A stretch of 64,000 nucleotides of DNA. It comes from Neodontobutis hainanensis (lineage: Eukaryota; Chordata; Actinopteri; Gobiiformes; Odontobutidae). Position 1 is the stretch's first letter. The number at the start of each line of letters is the position of its first letter. This document shows, piece after piece, positions 12,770 through 24,231 of the stretch. The translations under genes and the position numbers were made by a program. The stretch lies in contig JALDNG010000048.1 in NCBI GenBank assembly GCA_024349245.1, forward strand, positions 6,847,501 through 6,911,500. Reading direction: 5' to 3'. Under the pieces are notes generated by a model, which made no database searches, had not been told where the DNA came from, and saw only the letters and a list, made by a program, of their open reading frames with translations.

Positions 12770-13218
12770 GCGGCAGTAGCTCAGTGGGTAGAGCAGTCGT
12801 CCTTCAACCGGAAGGTAGGGGGTTCGATTCCCACTCTCCCCACAGTTCCTACTGTCGTTGTGTCCTTGGGCAAGACACTTAACCCACCTTGCCTCCAGTG
12901 GCTGTAACACTGGTAATTACTGTAGAACATTGTAACACAAGTTGATTGAGCTCAGCTGTTCTTACCTCACTTCCGGTGTGAGAACGCCAGGCGCACCTGT
13001 GCTGCCGCTTCACGCTGGTACCTGTTTGTCTGCTTATGTATTTTGTGATGTGTGTGTATATGTAAGTGTTTGTATGTACTGTAATTGTGAAATGTAAAGC
13101 GACCTTGAGCTACGGAAAGGCTATATAAATAAAACTTCTTCTTCTTCTTCTTCTTCTTCTTCTAAGTCGCTTTGGATAAAAACGTCAGCTAAATGAATAA
13201 ATGTAAATGTAAATGTAA
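12770..13218 (+). mobile_element. tRNA-headed SINE with UnaL2-type tail, split by an insert
   Basis: The head has A-box TAGCTCAGTGGGTAGAGC and B-box GGTTCGATTCCC, with a CCTTCAACCGGAAGG anticodon arm. The body is GTGTCCTTGGGCAAGACACT, TTAACCCACCTTGCCTCCAG and CTGTAACACTGGTAATTAC. After 12935 it is interrupted and resumes at 13164 with AAGTCGCTTTGGATAAAAACG and (ATGTAA)n. The tail matches the 3' conserved stem-loop of UnaL2-type LINEs (CGCTTT / GGATA loop / AAAGCG), here with one stem base changed (AAAACG). Such SINEs are transcribed by RNA polymerase III and copied by a partner LINE. Confidence 0.9.
12936..13163 (+). mobile_element. 5'-truncated LINE 3' end inserted in the SINE
   Basis: The insert breaks the SINE exactly between TGTAA (12931-12935) and AAGTCGC (13164). 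It ends with AAAGCGACCTTGAGCTACGG, GGCTATATAAATAAAA and a (CTT)n tail at 13135-13162, typical of a LINE 3' terminus followed by a microsatellite tail. Two or three shared bases (TAA) at the junctions are the only possible duplication. The LINE clade is unknown. Confidence 0.7.
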
Positions 13219-14301
13219 CTTATATTGTGTTGTCTTATTTGTCGGTGTGACAAATAAAATATTATTGTCTTCAATTGGAGAAATGTGTCTTAGACAATCA
13301 AGGGACTAGCATTAAACAATCAATACTCACACAAACGTGTACAATTTCTTCACATAAACCGTTGCTCTGCCACATATTGCACACATCTCGTAAACAATTC
13401 ATGCCCCACAGCATATAGTCTCTGATCTTTTCAAAGTGGTAACAATTGATCCATCAATTTTGCGCTTAATAAACATTAGGAAATTTAAGTTTGTGTTGTG
13501 ACCTTTTGAGAATTCTGTATTCCTGTAATATCCAGGAAAATTATATTTTTATATAAAATGGAATTCCCTAGACTGTAGGTTCTATGAAGATTTAAATGTC
13601 TATTTTCCCAAGATAAGAAAATGGAAAGGACTTTAAATGGTAACAATTCATAGAAAAAAAACTTGTTGTGTCTTTTCTGTAATATTTTCCACAAAAACAC
13701 TTTTTTCCAGTACAAATTAAACTAATTATCAGACATTTGACACAATTTTTCATTGTTAACTATTACCTTTTTTCACATTTTCATTTTTAATTTCATGCAT
13801 CTTACAATCTGATGTAAGAGGGTCTGAAATCTGTCGGCCTGTCTCAGGCGTCGGCTGTGGCCTTGAGATTTCTCATTAGGACCTGGCGGCTCGGCTGAAT
13901 GAGCCCAGAGAGGTGGTCATTACACAGGCCTCTCTCCAGCCATTATTACATTAGCTAAACTGACCATTAAATGAGCAGCGACTCTGTCCAAATCTGGACC
14001 CATCACAATTCCTGGGAGCTGACACTGAGCTCGAATTATGAGTCTTGGTGCATATGCACTTTACATTTTGTTCTGCTTTACCATTGTCTGGGAGTCAAAA
14101 TTGAAAGATAAGGGAATTTTGTAAGAATTCCCCAGTGAGCATAACAATACTGTACCATTTTGTGTGCTTAAAATCTACAGTCATTCTGATAGCACAGTTG
14201 AGCTCTATGGAGAAACTGCAGTTCCATGAGTGGCCACAAGTGGAACTAGTTCCACAGCAGAGGAGCTGTGCATATAGAGTTCTGATACAGAGTTTGTTTC
14301 A
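13219..14301. other. No gene; candidate conserved element at 13800-14040
   Basis: 13219-13790 is AT-rich with no supportable gene. 13800-14040 stands out for balanced, complex sequence with homeodomain-like sites (CCATTATTACATTAGC, CATTAAATGAGC) and no repeat structure, which suggests a conserved noncoding element. This is an inference only. Confidence 0.35.
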
Positions 14302-14336
14302 CTGATGAAGGCCGGTAAGGCTGAAACGTTTTGGGG
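14302..14336 (+). other. Degenerate hammerhead-like motif (Penelope-like remnant)
   Basis: The two hammerhead core boxes occur in order: CTGATGA at 14302-14308 and GAAAC at 14323-14327, joined by a short stem II (GCC/GGC with a GGTAA loop) and followed by GTTTTGG. Penelope-like retroelements are known to carry minimal hammerhead ribozymes in their terminal regions, and the CTGATGAAGGCC...GAAACGTT layout resembles those. Only this remnant is seen, with no GIY-YIG or reverse transcriptase frame nearby. Chance occurrence is possible, and catalytic activity is unlikely in this state. Confidence 0.4.
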
Positions 14337-17300
14337 TTCAGTAGAGTCACTAAGACTTGCCCTAAACAAGTAAGGCTTTTAACTGTAAGAGAGTGCCTTG
14401 AATTTTTTTTTTGTTTTGTTTTGTGTTTTTGCTTCATATTGTTCAATGGATGTTTAGGAAAGACCTATTTTAAATGGTGCAGTGAGAGGAAATGCAGTCC
14501 CGCTGGTCCTGGCAGTTGAAATTGAATTGCATTTTTATCAATAGATAAAAAACATGCGGTATATTCCTGGGTCAAAAAAACTCACACGAACATACTTATA
14601 ATGCAGAACTTTCTGTGTGCTGTTTGAACAGACAATTAGACGACTGAATAATGTTCCAGTTATATCAGAGTCTGACCCATTTGTTAAGGACAAGGTCAAG
14701 AAGTGGTTTACTGTATGTATTACGGCGGATCATTTCCCCAAAGAATGGTGGTATACGAATGGTGTTCCTAAATATATTTACTAAATGGTAGGGGGAATGC
14801 TTGGTAAATTTAGTTTAATTTCTAATTTTAAGGCCAATGTTAAAGGAGCAGTAACCTTCTACATATTTGTACGTACAACTGCTACTTTAACCAACAAAGC
14901 CAAGATGAGACAAAGACACAGCCAGTACTAAAAATCAGCCAATATAAGACACTTGTTGGTAAAATTTATAGTATAATAAATCTATTTTTTTTCCGTCATA
15001 GAAATGTTGGACACCTGCTTGAGTTGAGAGGTCTGAATGTTAGAATACCCAACTATGTACCTGGAAAGACGCTTTTGACTAGATGGAACTGAGAAGCAGT
15101 ACTAAAGTAATGCACCGCTCATTTCTTCATTCTAAATCCACGGTGAGACTCAATTTGTGGTTGTTGTAAGGTACTATATAAATAAATTATTAATTTATTG
15201 TTTCTCTTTGGCTATTTTATTTTATATTTTTGCATTATGCATTTGTTGTTAAGCATGCAATGGGTGCTTTACCTCAAACAAGAACACTAAATAAGATCAG
15301 CAACTGAGAGCAAACCTAACCAATGAGCTGACAAACATTCAAATGGCTACTGTAGAAATCAAGCAGAAACACTATTTCTTTTCAAACCTCAAAAGCTCAT
15401 GTTCCATTGCATTGGCCATTGCATACCTAACTCTGCTGAGTGACCTTTGGCCCTGGTCTTAAAGCAGTCCTTGTATTTGTGCAACAGTTGGTGTCCTCAT
15501 TTATTCTTTGCAGGGAGGTAAAGACATTGTGGAAGTTTTTGGGTTCAGATTCACGCTCACAAATGCACTGTGCCATAGACCTTAAAGCTCCGGACTGTTT
15601 TAATGCATAATGGATGACAGCGAGACAGAAAGGAATGGGACGGGAGTTTTTTGAGATGGAAGTGGAGAGACATGAGGAGACCGATAATCACGGCCGAGAG
15701 TTTAGTTAAATCTATCTCCTGCTGCTCCTCCACCTGTCGACTGATATTTTTAGCTCACACTTAGAAGGAATGGTGATTTTTACACCCACAATTAGCATGC
15801 CATTAGATATGAGCAATTATCCATCATTCTCCCTATCTCTAATGATGAAGATGAGGCGGTAAATGAGTTTCTACCATCGGAGAAAATTACCGCACATTTC
15901 GAGCTGTCATTAAATCCAGAAGAAGTCCGAGCATGAGACAAATGGGATTCAATTAGGTGTGTGTACTGTATGTGTCAGTGTTTTGAGTCCATTGTCATCC
16001 TCATCTTTTTTTACAGAGAGTAGACGTATTGAATCCATACATAGCAATTAAAAATGAAGGTAAATTCCCCATAATACAGTCTGCTTCGTCATGCTATCTC
16101 ATCATTAGAGATAGTATCACAAAGCTGGTCCGCCTTCTGTTGAGGCAAATGTCAAACCTGCTCTGATTGGATACAAACATGGCCTGCTGACCAATAAGAA
16201 ATGAGCTGCCAGTGTGACGATGGAAGGGGAAAGCGCTCCGTTTAAAAAGTTAACAGTACAAAAGGTATAGCAAGCAAGTTATGAAGATGTTGCCTTTTAG
16301 TTTTATAAGGTTTGAAATTTGAGATGTGAGATTTATGAATTGTTATTCTGTGACTCAATTCATAAATCAGTCTTTTGTAGAAATTCAGGAGACTGTTTGA
16401 GAGAAAGCTTTCAGCCAAAATCACTTCAGGATGTTGCATTTAAAAGGATAAGGCTAAAACCTGGCATTTTGTCTAAAAAAGGAAAGCCGTGTAATGAGCT
16501 AGATCTGCTTTGTTCAAATAAAATTAAAGCTGTGGGAAGGCAGCCGACTGGTTTTACTGCACCTTTTGGGAAATAATGCCAACGCCAACCCCATCATTTG
16601 TCTACAACCATCAATTATTTATTTGTGTGGGCTTTTATTTCACTCTGGTGCTAACCAAAATGTCAGGTTCTGACATTTTTAACCCGAGTAATATAAAAAA
16701 TTACTTGTTTTCAATAATTGCAGACAGACACAACCACAAGATACAACTGAGAGGTAAATTCACCAAAACAAACATATTTTTTAAAAATGAAATAGGTTAG
16801 AACTGAATAAAAAAGACATCTGTAACTACAATTATTTACAAAAGCACATAGAAAAATACTTTTAAAATCAGTAAAAATTAAACAAAAGTGTATTAAAAAT
16901 ATAAATGTTTATTTGTAAAATAGAAAGCATTGAAATAAAAACAATTTTTAGTTTTTTTGCTGTTTTAACAAAATAACTGAATTTTTTTTTAGTAACATAC
17001 ATTTATTTTTTTAAACACTACTGAACACCCCTAACACACTAACTGTTTAAGTTTAAAAAACTAAAAACTGTTTATAAAAAATGAGCTGAGCTTAATGCAG
17101 GGCACTTTGTTTCTGGTTGTTCTGATTCCCCCTGGTTCCCCCTCAGTTCTGATTGGTTGTATGTCCATCCAGGGCACTGAGAGGAACTTTAATCTGCATC
17201 TATTTGTTCTGCCTCCAGGAAATCAACAGCAACCAGACTAATTCTTTGTATAGAACAGAAAAAGGCCTGGCTAGATTTATTTAGGAACCAGGGCTGATTG

Positions 17301-18375
17301 ATAATAATATTATAATTTACAGCAAAAAGTCCTGTTCACATGCTCATACCATTTACATATAGTCTGCTATATTGAGTACAGCAACACCACTGACATAACT
17401 AATATTTGACATCCACTCAATCTATCTCTATCAAAAAGACTGGAACTGATCTGAAGTTAGTATTTGTTTTGATTGATGATTACAGCACATAAAAGTGTTG
17501 TTTAGTGTTACTAAATAGCTACAAGTAATACTTTTGGTTTGTTTCTTACCTTAACATTGATCTTAGTCGAAGATGGTCTTATGTAATGTTGCCAGCAAAT
17601 GTGCAAAATATGTTATATTATTGATAGGCCTTGTTGTGGGTGGATACATTTGCACTATGTTGTTTAAAATGTACATGTCATATTCCTTATATGTTGCTCT
17701 TTTAGATACAACTTTATATATTAGTAGAGATTGATTTCTTTTGTGAATAATTATTAAAAGCTAGCACAACAGATTTACAGACTGTGAGGTACTATTATAA
17801 AGTGGATTTAAAGTTATGCTCAAATGTATCACTATTTAATTCAATCAGAAAATGGGAATGGCTACAGTTAGGCTCGTTGTTATGTACTCCATGCACCATT
17901 TCACCGGGGAAATGTATTACACTCTTCTGCAAGTGCGCTAAAAACCCAGAGCATATGCTTTTTTGAGAGAACCGGGGCCAAAACCTGATTAACACTGCTG
18001 TTCTCACACCGGCTGAATTGATCAGAGCTAATCTAATGAAAGAACACATTTTTACAGGAACAATGCCAGCTCGCTGCTCTGCACACGGCCGCTTGACTTC
18101 ACTCAGTGGGTTTTATTGTAATAAACAACATTCAGTGGGTGCATTTATTCAAACTGGTGTACAGTAAAAGGGAGGTTTAGTGGCACGGCAAGTGGCTCAT
18201 AACAGCACTATAACAAACATCATTTTAATAATAAAGCTAATGCAATAGATGGGATAATGCAAAAAAAAGTTATTTATAAGGTATTTGTTCAGTTTGTTGG
18301 TTTTATGACTAAAAAGAAGCTGAGTAAAGACAAGATGGGAATCCACGTTTACTCTTGAGTGGGTGCAGTGTACAT
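14337..18375. other. No gene seen; two candidate conserved islands
   Basis: No complete gene. 15130-15210 ends like a retroelement tail (GGTACTATATAAATAAATTA). 15580-15960 is complex and contains TTAGCATGCCATTAGATATG and AGCTGTCATTAAATCC, and 17930-18110 is similar in texture. Both are candidate conserved noncoding elements. 16570-17100 is very AT-rich and holds only chance frames. Confidence 0.35.
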
Positions 18376-18594
18376 AAATACATTTACATTTACATTTATT
18401 CATTTAGCTGACGCTTTTATCCAAAGCGACTTACATTGTTCTACAGTAATTACCAGTGTTACAGTCACTGGAGGCAAGGTGGGTTAAGTGTCTTGCCCAA
18501 AGACACAACGACAGAACTGTGGGGAGAGTGGGAATCGAACCGCCTACCTTCCGGTTGAAAGATGACTGCTCTACCCACTGAGCTACTGCCGCCC
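18376..18594 (-). mobile_element. tRNA-headed SINE with UnaL2-type tail
   Basis: Reading the minus strand: GGCGGCAGTAGCTCAGTGGG head, CAACCGGAAGG anticodon arm, GGTTCGATTCCC B-box, GTGTCTTTGGGCAAGACACT and CACCTTGCCTCCAGTGACTG body, then TGTAAGTCGCTTTGGATAAA and (ATGTAA)n. The tail stem-loop is intact: stem bases 18412-18417 and 18423-18428 pair around the GGATA loop. It is essentially full length (about 219 bp) with few changes, so relatively young. Confidence 0.9.
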
Positions 18595-20602
18595 GAATCA
18601 GCATTAAATGAATAAAATTTCTTCATATGGTCTAAAGTGCCTGTCTGGCAAATGAAGCAAAGCCTGTTTCTAAAATATGTGTGAACACACTTTTTTAAAT
18701 ATTTTAAATATAATGGCGTATCATTTTTCACTATTTTGTAATCAAAAATATTGTGTGCTTAATACATTCTTGCAAAAAAAACTATTGCTACTGAGATACA
18801 ATTGATTTCTATCCTGGCTATCTAGCCTGATTCTTTTTCTATTGTTTTCAAAGACTGTTCGAGGTTGACTTGGGGTCAACCAAAGGGAAGTTGCTCTGGA
18901 ACCCCTCCCATTCAAGCCTATATTCACCAAAATATATCCTATGGAACCAATCAAAACTGTTGACCTAAAAGGAGGAGGGTTTGTGTATTTCTTTGTTTCT
19001 CTGATTGGTTGTGTTTATTCGGTCAAGAGAGACTTTATTTTATTCTTATTGTATGTTGGTACTGCCATCTGAGATTACGTAACTGGATGTACGCTATGTC
19101 CAGTTTCATCCAGAAATCTTTGTCCTACCCCATACCACTATTTAAGACCATTATTTATTTTACCAATGTCATCAACTTAATCAGACACACAAATATGTCT
19201 GACTGAGAGTTCCATTGTAAAAGTGAGCAATTTACCTTGCCTGTAAAAATGAGAAACATAATGCCTCTTGTTTGAAGGAATTGAAAAGAAAATGCTTTTA
19301 ATGCTGGATAAACAAGCCAAGCTTAAAATGCCACATGAAATATAAGATGGTGAGCATTAGTTGGGTTGTTCATCACAATTATGAAATTTATTCCTTGCAT
19401 TCACATTTCTCAAGTTGCTACAAAGTGAATGATTCAATTTTACAATGATGCACTTGTCAGTTCAATGTAAGACGGGCAGAGGCAGAAGAAATCAATAAGT
19501 CAAGACCCGTCCGAGGCGATGTCATGTGCTAATCATTTTAATTAGATCCTGCTCATCAAACTTTTATGGGAGCTTCTTATTACATTAGACAGTAAAGTGG
19601 CTGGAGGACATGACCGTCAGCGCTGTCTGTCGGGACGCCCTGGCTCGGTTTGGACATTTGCACGACTACGGCTGCATGTTTCCCTCTACTGATCTGTCTG
19701 GCCGTCTGTCCCACTGACCGAGACTCCTCTGTCTGAGATTAGAGGCAGAAGACACTCAGTCTGGTCGTCGTCCAAGCACAGAAGTGACAGCTTGGATCTA
19801 GCGTGGGTTGGTGCATGACAGTGGCTGCCCAGCAAAGTGACCGGGCAAAACAAACCGCCAACTGTATTCACTCTACCCTCAAGGCAAACATTTGTCCTAT
19901 CACAGGTTCACTCCACAGGAAATCTTCCGCAAACAATCTTTAAAGAGTTCTTCATTAACAATTAGGAACAAATTTAAAGGAACACTACATAACTGTTCAG
20001 GATGTACACTGACCATCATATCTTTTATTAAAAACTGCATTTTAAGTAACACAGTAGACTATGTGTCAACCCAGTCTGACTTTGCCTTTGAAAGACGAAC
20101 TAGTTAAATGTTAAAAAAAAAAAAAAAAAGCCATTATTTTAAATTCTTTCAGGTTGCTTATAAAAGTTAAAAAAGTTATAGAGTTTAATAGAGTTTAATG
20201 TTTTCATAATTCTTAGAGCATAAAACTGGAGAGATATCAACCAAGTGACTACCTCCTCATTGGTTGTAAAGGTGTTTGTATGACTATAAACCTGACCACT
20301 ATGACCTATTAATATAAAGAGGTCTGTATGAACAACCAGAGCAGACTGAGGTGCATTATTATGTAGACTGGCCAGCCAGTAAAAGACACAAAATGAAATA
20401 TAAATTAGTGAAAGGGACTTTTTCCCACTGTGTTTGGTCATGTATTAAACTTTAATCATTTTAGACAAACATTCTGCAAGACATGAGGGAAATGTTTGGA
20501 GAGGATTTGGCTCTGGGTCCTGTGTCTCTGCCCTTGGACTATACAGACATTCGGTTGGTCAGGACTGGACATGATGGTCCAGCAGACTTTGTGACATCTT
20601 GA
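18595..20602. other. No gene; candidate conserved element at 19470-19640
   Basis: No supportable gene. 19470-19640 contains CTAATCATTTTAATTAGATC and a TTTTATGG site in complex flanks, typical of developmental enhancers, but conservation cannot be checked here. A 17-base A-run lies at 20113-20129. Confidence 0.35.
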
Positions 20603-20824
20603 CATGCTGCACAAAAGAATGTTCTACTGTCTTGGGTCAGTGACAAGCACCCTACAAAAGTGCACTGGCATAAACTCATCCTGGAAGTCTTCCCCTTGGA
20701 GAACCTAACATACTCTCTCCATTCCAAAATGGGACCATTTTTGAAAAGGTGGGCCCCATACTACAATGAATTTCTCCACAAGGATGATAATCTGTTGAGT
20801 AATATGACAAAAGAAGCAATATGA
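20603..20824 (+). pseudogene. L1-type LINE ORF2 C-terminal fragment
   Basis: An uninterrupted 74-codon stretch (including stop TGA at 20822-20824) has the layout of the extreme C-terminus of fish L1-group ORF2: a run near NVLLSWVSDKHPTKVHWHKL, then FPLENLTYSL and a final tryptophan-rich segment (FLKRWAPYYNEF). The codon just before it is a stop (TGA 20600-20602). Weak similarity may continue upstream in the same frame, from about 20537. Reverse transcriptase and endonuclease are absent, so this is a 5'-truncated, dead copy. The family call rests on motif memory, not a search. Confidence 0.6.
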
Positions 20825-23268
20825 GGGGTGGAGCCACTCATGTGCTGCAGGATGGATGCCATATTAGACAAAATAGATCAAATAACCCAGTAATGGTTAG
20901 CAGCTAACTCCATTGTGTGATAAGGTTTCTGTGGAGGCTCCCTTCCAGGACATACAGTATTCAAGTAAAGGTTTCAAAAAAGGCATCTGGGGAAAGATTT
21001 TCTTGAATAAGTGACCAAACATCAGATGCCATCTTTGAAACTTTTTCTTATAATAAACTCTTTTTTTTCCTTCCTTTTTTAGCACCAACGCTTGAACCAT
21101 TTTAAACTGACAGTACAACCTAAATAATACATTATAATAAATTTTCCTCTGGAGAACATTCACATAAAAGTGCATTTTATTTGGATAGCTGTAGCTCAGA
21201 AAATATGATAGTAAGCTAAAATTGCTTGACTGTTATTGGTTTCATTATTTACAGTGGGCTATTGAATTTAACCACACACTCTACATAGTTGAATTCATCG
21301 TATTTCCTGCAGAGATAAAAATTTATATTTTCTGATATAAAATAAGGGAGCACTTTACTTGCCTGTAATGTTGTAATATTTCTTCAGTTTGTGCTGGTGC
21401 ATTTATGAACGCTCCCTGCTAATGAAGCTGAATATGTAGAGGCATGTAATGTGTAGCTGGGTGGAATGAGGGACCTTTACAATTCCAACCTGAGCAAACA
21501 CGTGTCAACAACATCAACGCTGCCGCACCTGCGGAGACTTATAATATTATACAGCCATATTCCTCACACATCATGTTCTGATTCACTCTCATACACAAAT
21601 TTAATTCTTCTTATTACTGATTTACACAAGCAGCAACACAACAGCACAGGTGGCCCGCCCCAGGCTCATTCTCCTTCTCCTCCCACTCAACTAGAGAGCA
21701 AAAAATGGAGCAGCAAGAAAAGCAGGCGGATGAATGTGCTAACGTGTGAAAACATAATGGGAAGTCAGCCCCAAGGTAAAGACCCAGGATTACAAAGTGG
21801 ATCCAGGCTCGACAACCAGCTGGAATGCTCTTATTTTGCATACACACACACGCGTTCTGCTTTCTGCATACATCGCCTTATTGTGGTTTATGTTCCCTGA
21901 GCTCGGTGCAACATGGGAAATGTGGCAAATAGGACGTGTTAACTTAAACAGGGCTTTGAGAGGGGAGGGGGTGAAAAAAAACAGGGAGAGTGCAGATGTT
22001 GGTGCGGGGCACAGATGATGTCAGGTGGGACGATGTTGTCAGTGATAAAGTGGAGGGCTGTACGGTAGCTGTTTGCTTCACGTGAACTGACGAAACATTG
22101 TGAACAGCTCTGCAGAAAATAAGGCAGCAGAGATTTTCTGATGCAACATGGTTTGTGAAACTGTGGAATAAAACAAAATAGCTTGTACATAATGAGCTAG
22201 GGCACCTTTAATACACAAATTGGTTTCAGGTTAAACACCAATATTTAAATTGCCCCTAAAGACAACTACGGGGGATTCGATTTTTTCATCAGTACTAAAT
22301 TAATAACACATTAACCCTTGTTTGGATATTGCTTTACAGTCTTTGAATACTAAAGGTAATAAGCTAATATAATTGAAACTTAGTCTCAATTACAATTTTA
22401 GTGTTTAGGAACAATTCATTACTTTCACAGCATGTCTTTAACGTTAATCTTGTTCCATTTGCAACAGCTCTAACTTAAACACTGATTTCTGGGAAATATT
22501 TACTACATATGGACTCTTTAAACAAAAAACAATAAATCGTCAAGTTGCTGCAAGATCTTCTCAAATGAAAGGACTCGCAGCTATGTGCAGTGAACACTCT
22601 TCTTCATGCACTCAACAGGCTTCAGAGTTTAGCTCCACCATTGGACAAAGGTTACCATAGTAGCAAACCTTTTAGCAACGGAAAAGGACGTTGTGGCTCA
22701 TGTGGCTGTTTACTTACCATACCTCACCAGGTGTCCCAGTTGAAAGATGATCAATCATGGCAAAAGCCTTAGTTAAGAGAAAAATAGATCAGATACAAAC
22801 CATCCTGCTGTCCAACAATTCTCTTAATTTGAGTCCTTCTATGTGACTTGCTTTATAGCCTACAATTCACTAATGTAGCGCACATAACTTTCCAAATTGT
22901 GTCAGAATCTTTAAGTGACTTGCAAGCAGATGCTTTAACATGGTTTATACATGCTTGGACCCTATTTACGTGTCAAAAAGTTAGCTCCCATGTGCAATGT
23001 AAAAATATTGTAAATCAAACAGAAGGAGATGATAGTGACTTGAGGCATAAATCTAATATGTTTTGTTTAATTTATGCCTGTTTATACGATGTCTTCATCC
23101 CTGCAAAATATTTAACACATGTGGGACTGGTAGGTGACATGCATAAAGAAATGTCACTCAACATGTCGACCCTGTTGTAAATTAAATACACAATAACCCC
23201 CCCTTCTCCTGTCTGATTAAATCTTGCGGGTAAAACTTTCAGAATTCTTTTGGTTGTTTTGTCTCCAG
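20825..23268. other. No gene supported
   Basis: Probable LINE 3' flank just after 20824, then unremarkable DNA. A 144-codon plus-strand frame at 21466-21900 has no recognisable domain and biased composition (Ser, His, Thr), so it is treated as chance. An AC/GC-rich spot lies near 21840. Confidence 0.4.
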
Positions 23269-23418
23269 CTGTTGACAGTGAATTATGATCTCCGCCTTTT
23301 GACAACTTCCACAGCAATAACACCACATAACTCAATCTGGACCCCCCACCCCCCGAGTCTCCCCCACGGAGCTCCATCATATCAATTTCTAAACAGGAAG
23401 CAGCCACGGTACGACCCT
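23269..23418 (+). other. Candidate 150-nt exon (unproven)
   Basis: A good splice acceptor (TTTTGGTTGTTTTGTCTCCAG, ending at 23268) precedes 150 nt that stay open in one frame. They are followed by a near-ideal donor, GTAAGTATG, from 23419. The length is a multiple of three and both ends are phase 0. The encoded 50 residues are rich in Pro, Thr and Ser and match no family I know. Chance splice-like sites are common in vertebrate DNA, so this is only a candidate. Confidence 0.2.
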
Positions 23419-24021
23419 GTAAGTATGTCCCTGGTCTCGCTCGCTGAGCAGTGTACTGCAGCTGAATATGTAATGCATCCCTGGCAGAACTCTTACTGTC
23501 TGCAAGTCTGTGCACCATCCCAGGCATATCGAGTTTATTGATTTGAAAATCGACCGTGAGTGAGTGCACTTAGTCTTTGGGACTAAAAAAAAAAAATAGA
23601 AGAAAAAAAGCAAATGCAAACTTCCCTGCATGGTTTATTTAACCTGGCCACAAGTCCATGAAAACTCATCAGATTTGTAAAGACTTGAGCCTGTATCAAA
23701 TTGCTTCAGTATCTTTGACCCTGACCACTGCTTATCAAAGATTGCTCTTGATCACATTAGTCACATTAGTGATAATTACGGCCTCTTCATCACTGCTATT
23801 GATTTGTCAGAGGGGCATTTCTAAATGGCATTTGATAAAGAAGCAATTTCATACTTTAATCAGAAGCTCATTGTAATCTCAAAGCCTCTGTCAAATGAAG
23901 AAGCAGAAATTAACATTTAGTGTTGAAGGTGGATTTTATTTTCCCTTTTGCAACACACATAAAACATAGAAAAAGCTCTTTTTAAAAATTAAGTTGGCTT
24001 CTTTAGATAGTATTACGTATA
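23419..24021. other. No gene supported
   Basis: The 165-codon minus-strand frame at 23072-23569 overlaps the candidate exon on the other strand, has no domain and is judged to be chance. A-rich patches lie near 23585-23610. Confidence 0.4.
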
Positions 24022-24231
24022 CGAGACGCAGTGGCTCAGTGGTAGAGTGGTCGTTTGTCAACCGCGGTTCGATTCCCACTCTCCCCACATTTCTTATTGC
24101 CGTTGTGTCCTTGGGCAAGACACTTAACCCACCTTGCCTCCAGTGACTGTAACACTGGTAATTACTGTAGAACAATGTAAGTCGCTTTGGATAAAAGCGT
24201 CTGCTAAATGTATAAATGTAAATGTAAAATA
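24022..24231 (+). mobile_element. tRNA-headed SINE with UnaL2-type tail
   Basis: Head GCAGTGGCTCAGTGGTAGAG, B-box GGTTCGATTCCC, body GTGTCCTTGGGCAAGACACT and TTAACCCACCTTGCCTCCAG, then AATGTAAGTCGCTTTGGATA and AAAGCGTCTGCTAAATG. The tail stem-loop (24183-24199) is perfect. The anticodon arm is shortened (TCAACCGCGG), so the GGAAGGTAGG block seen in other copies has been lost. Confidence 0.9.

Noticed and set aside
12774..12842. tRNA gene with A and B boxes
   Set aside because: The tRNA-like unit continues directly into the shared SINE body and LINE tail, lacks a good acceptor stem, and recurs at seven or more sites in the window.
14640..14790. Protein-like stretch (DPFVKDKVKKWFTV, FPKEWWYTNGV) as a retroelement fragment
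   Set aside because: Open for only about 50 codons and no family could be recognised; left out of the feature list.
21466..21900. 144-codon plus-strand frame
   Set aside because: Low-information composition, no domain, no conserved-looking motif; likely chance.
23072..23569. 165-codon minus-strand frame
   Set aside because: No recognisable domain, no splice or start context, overlapped by another open frame on the opposite strand.
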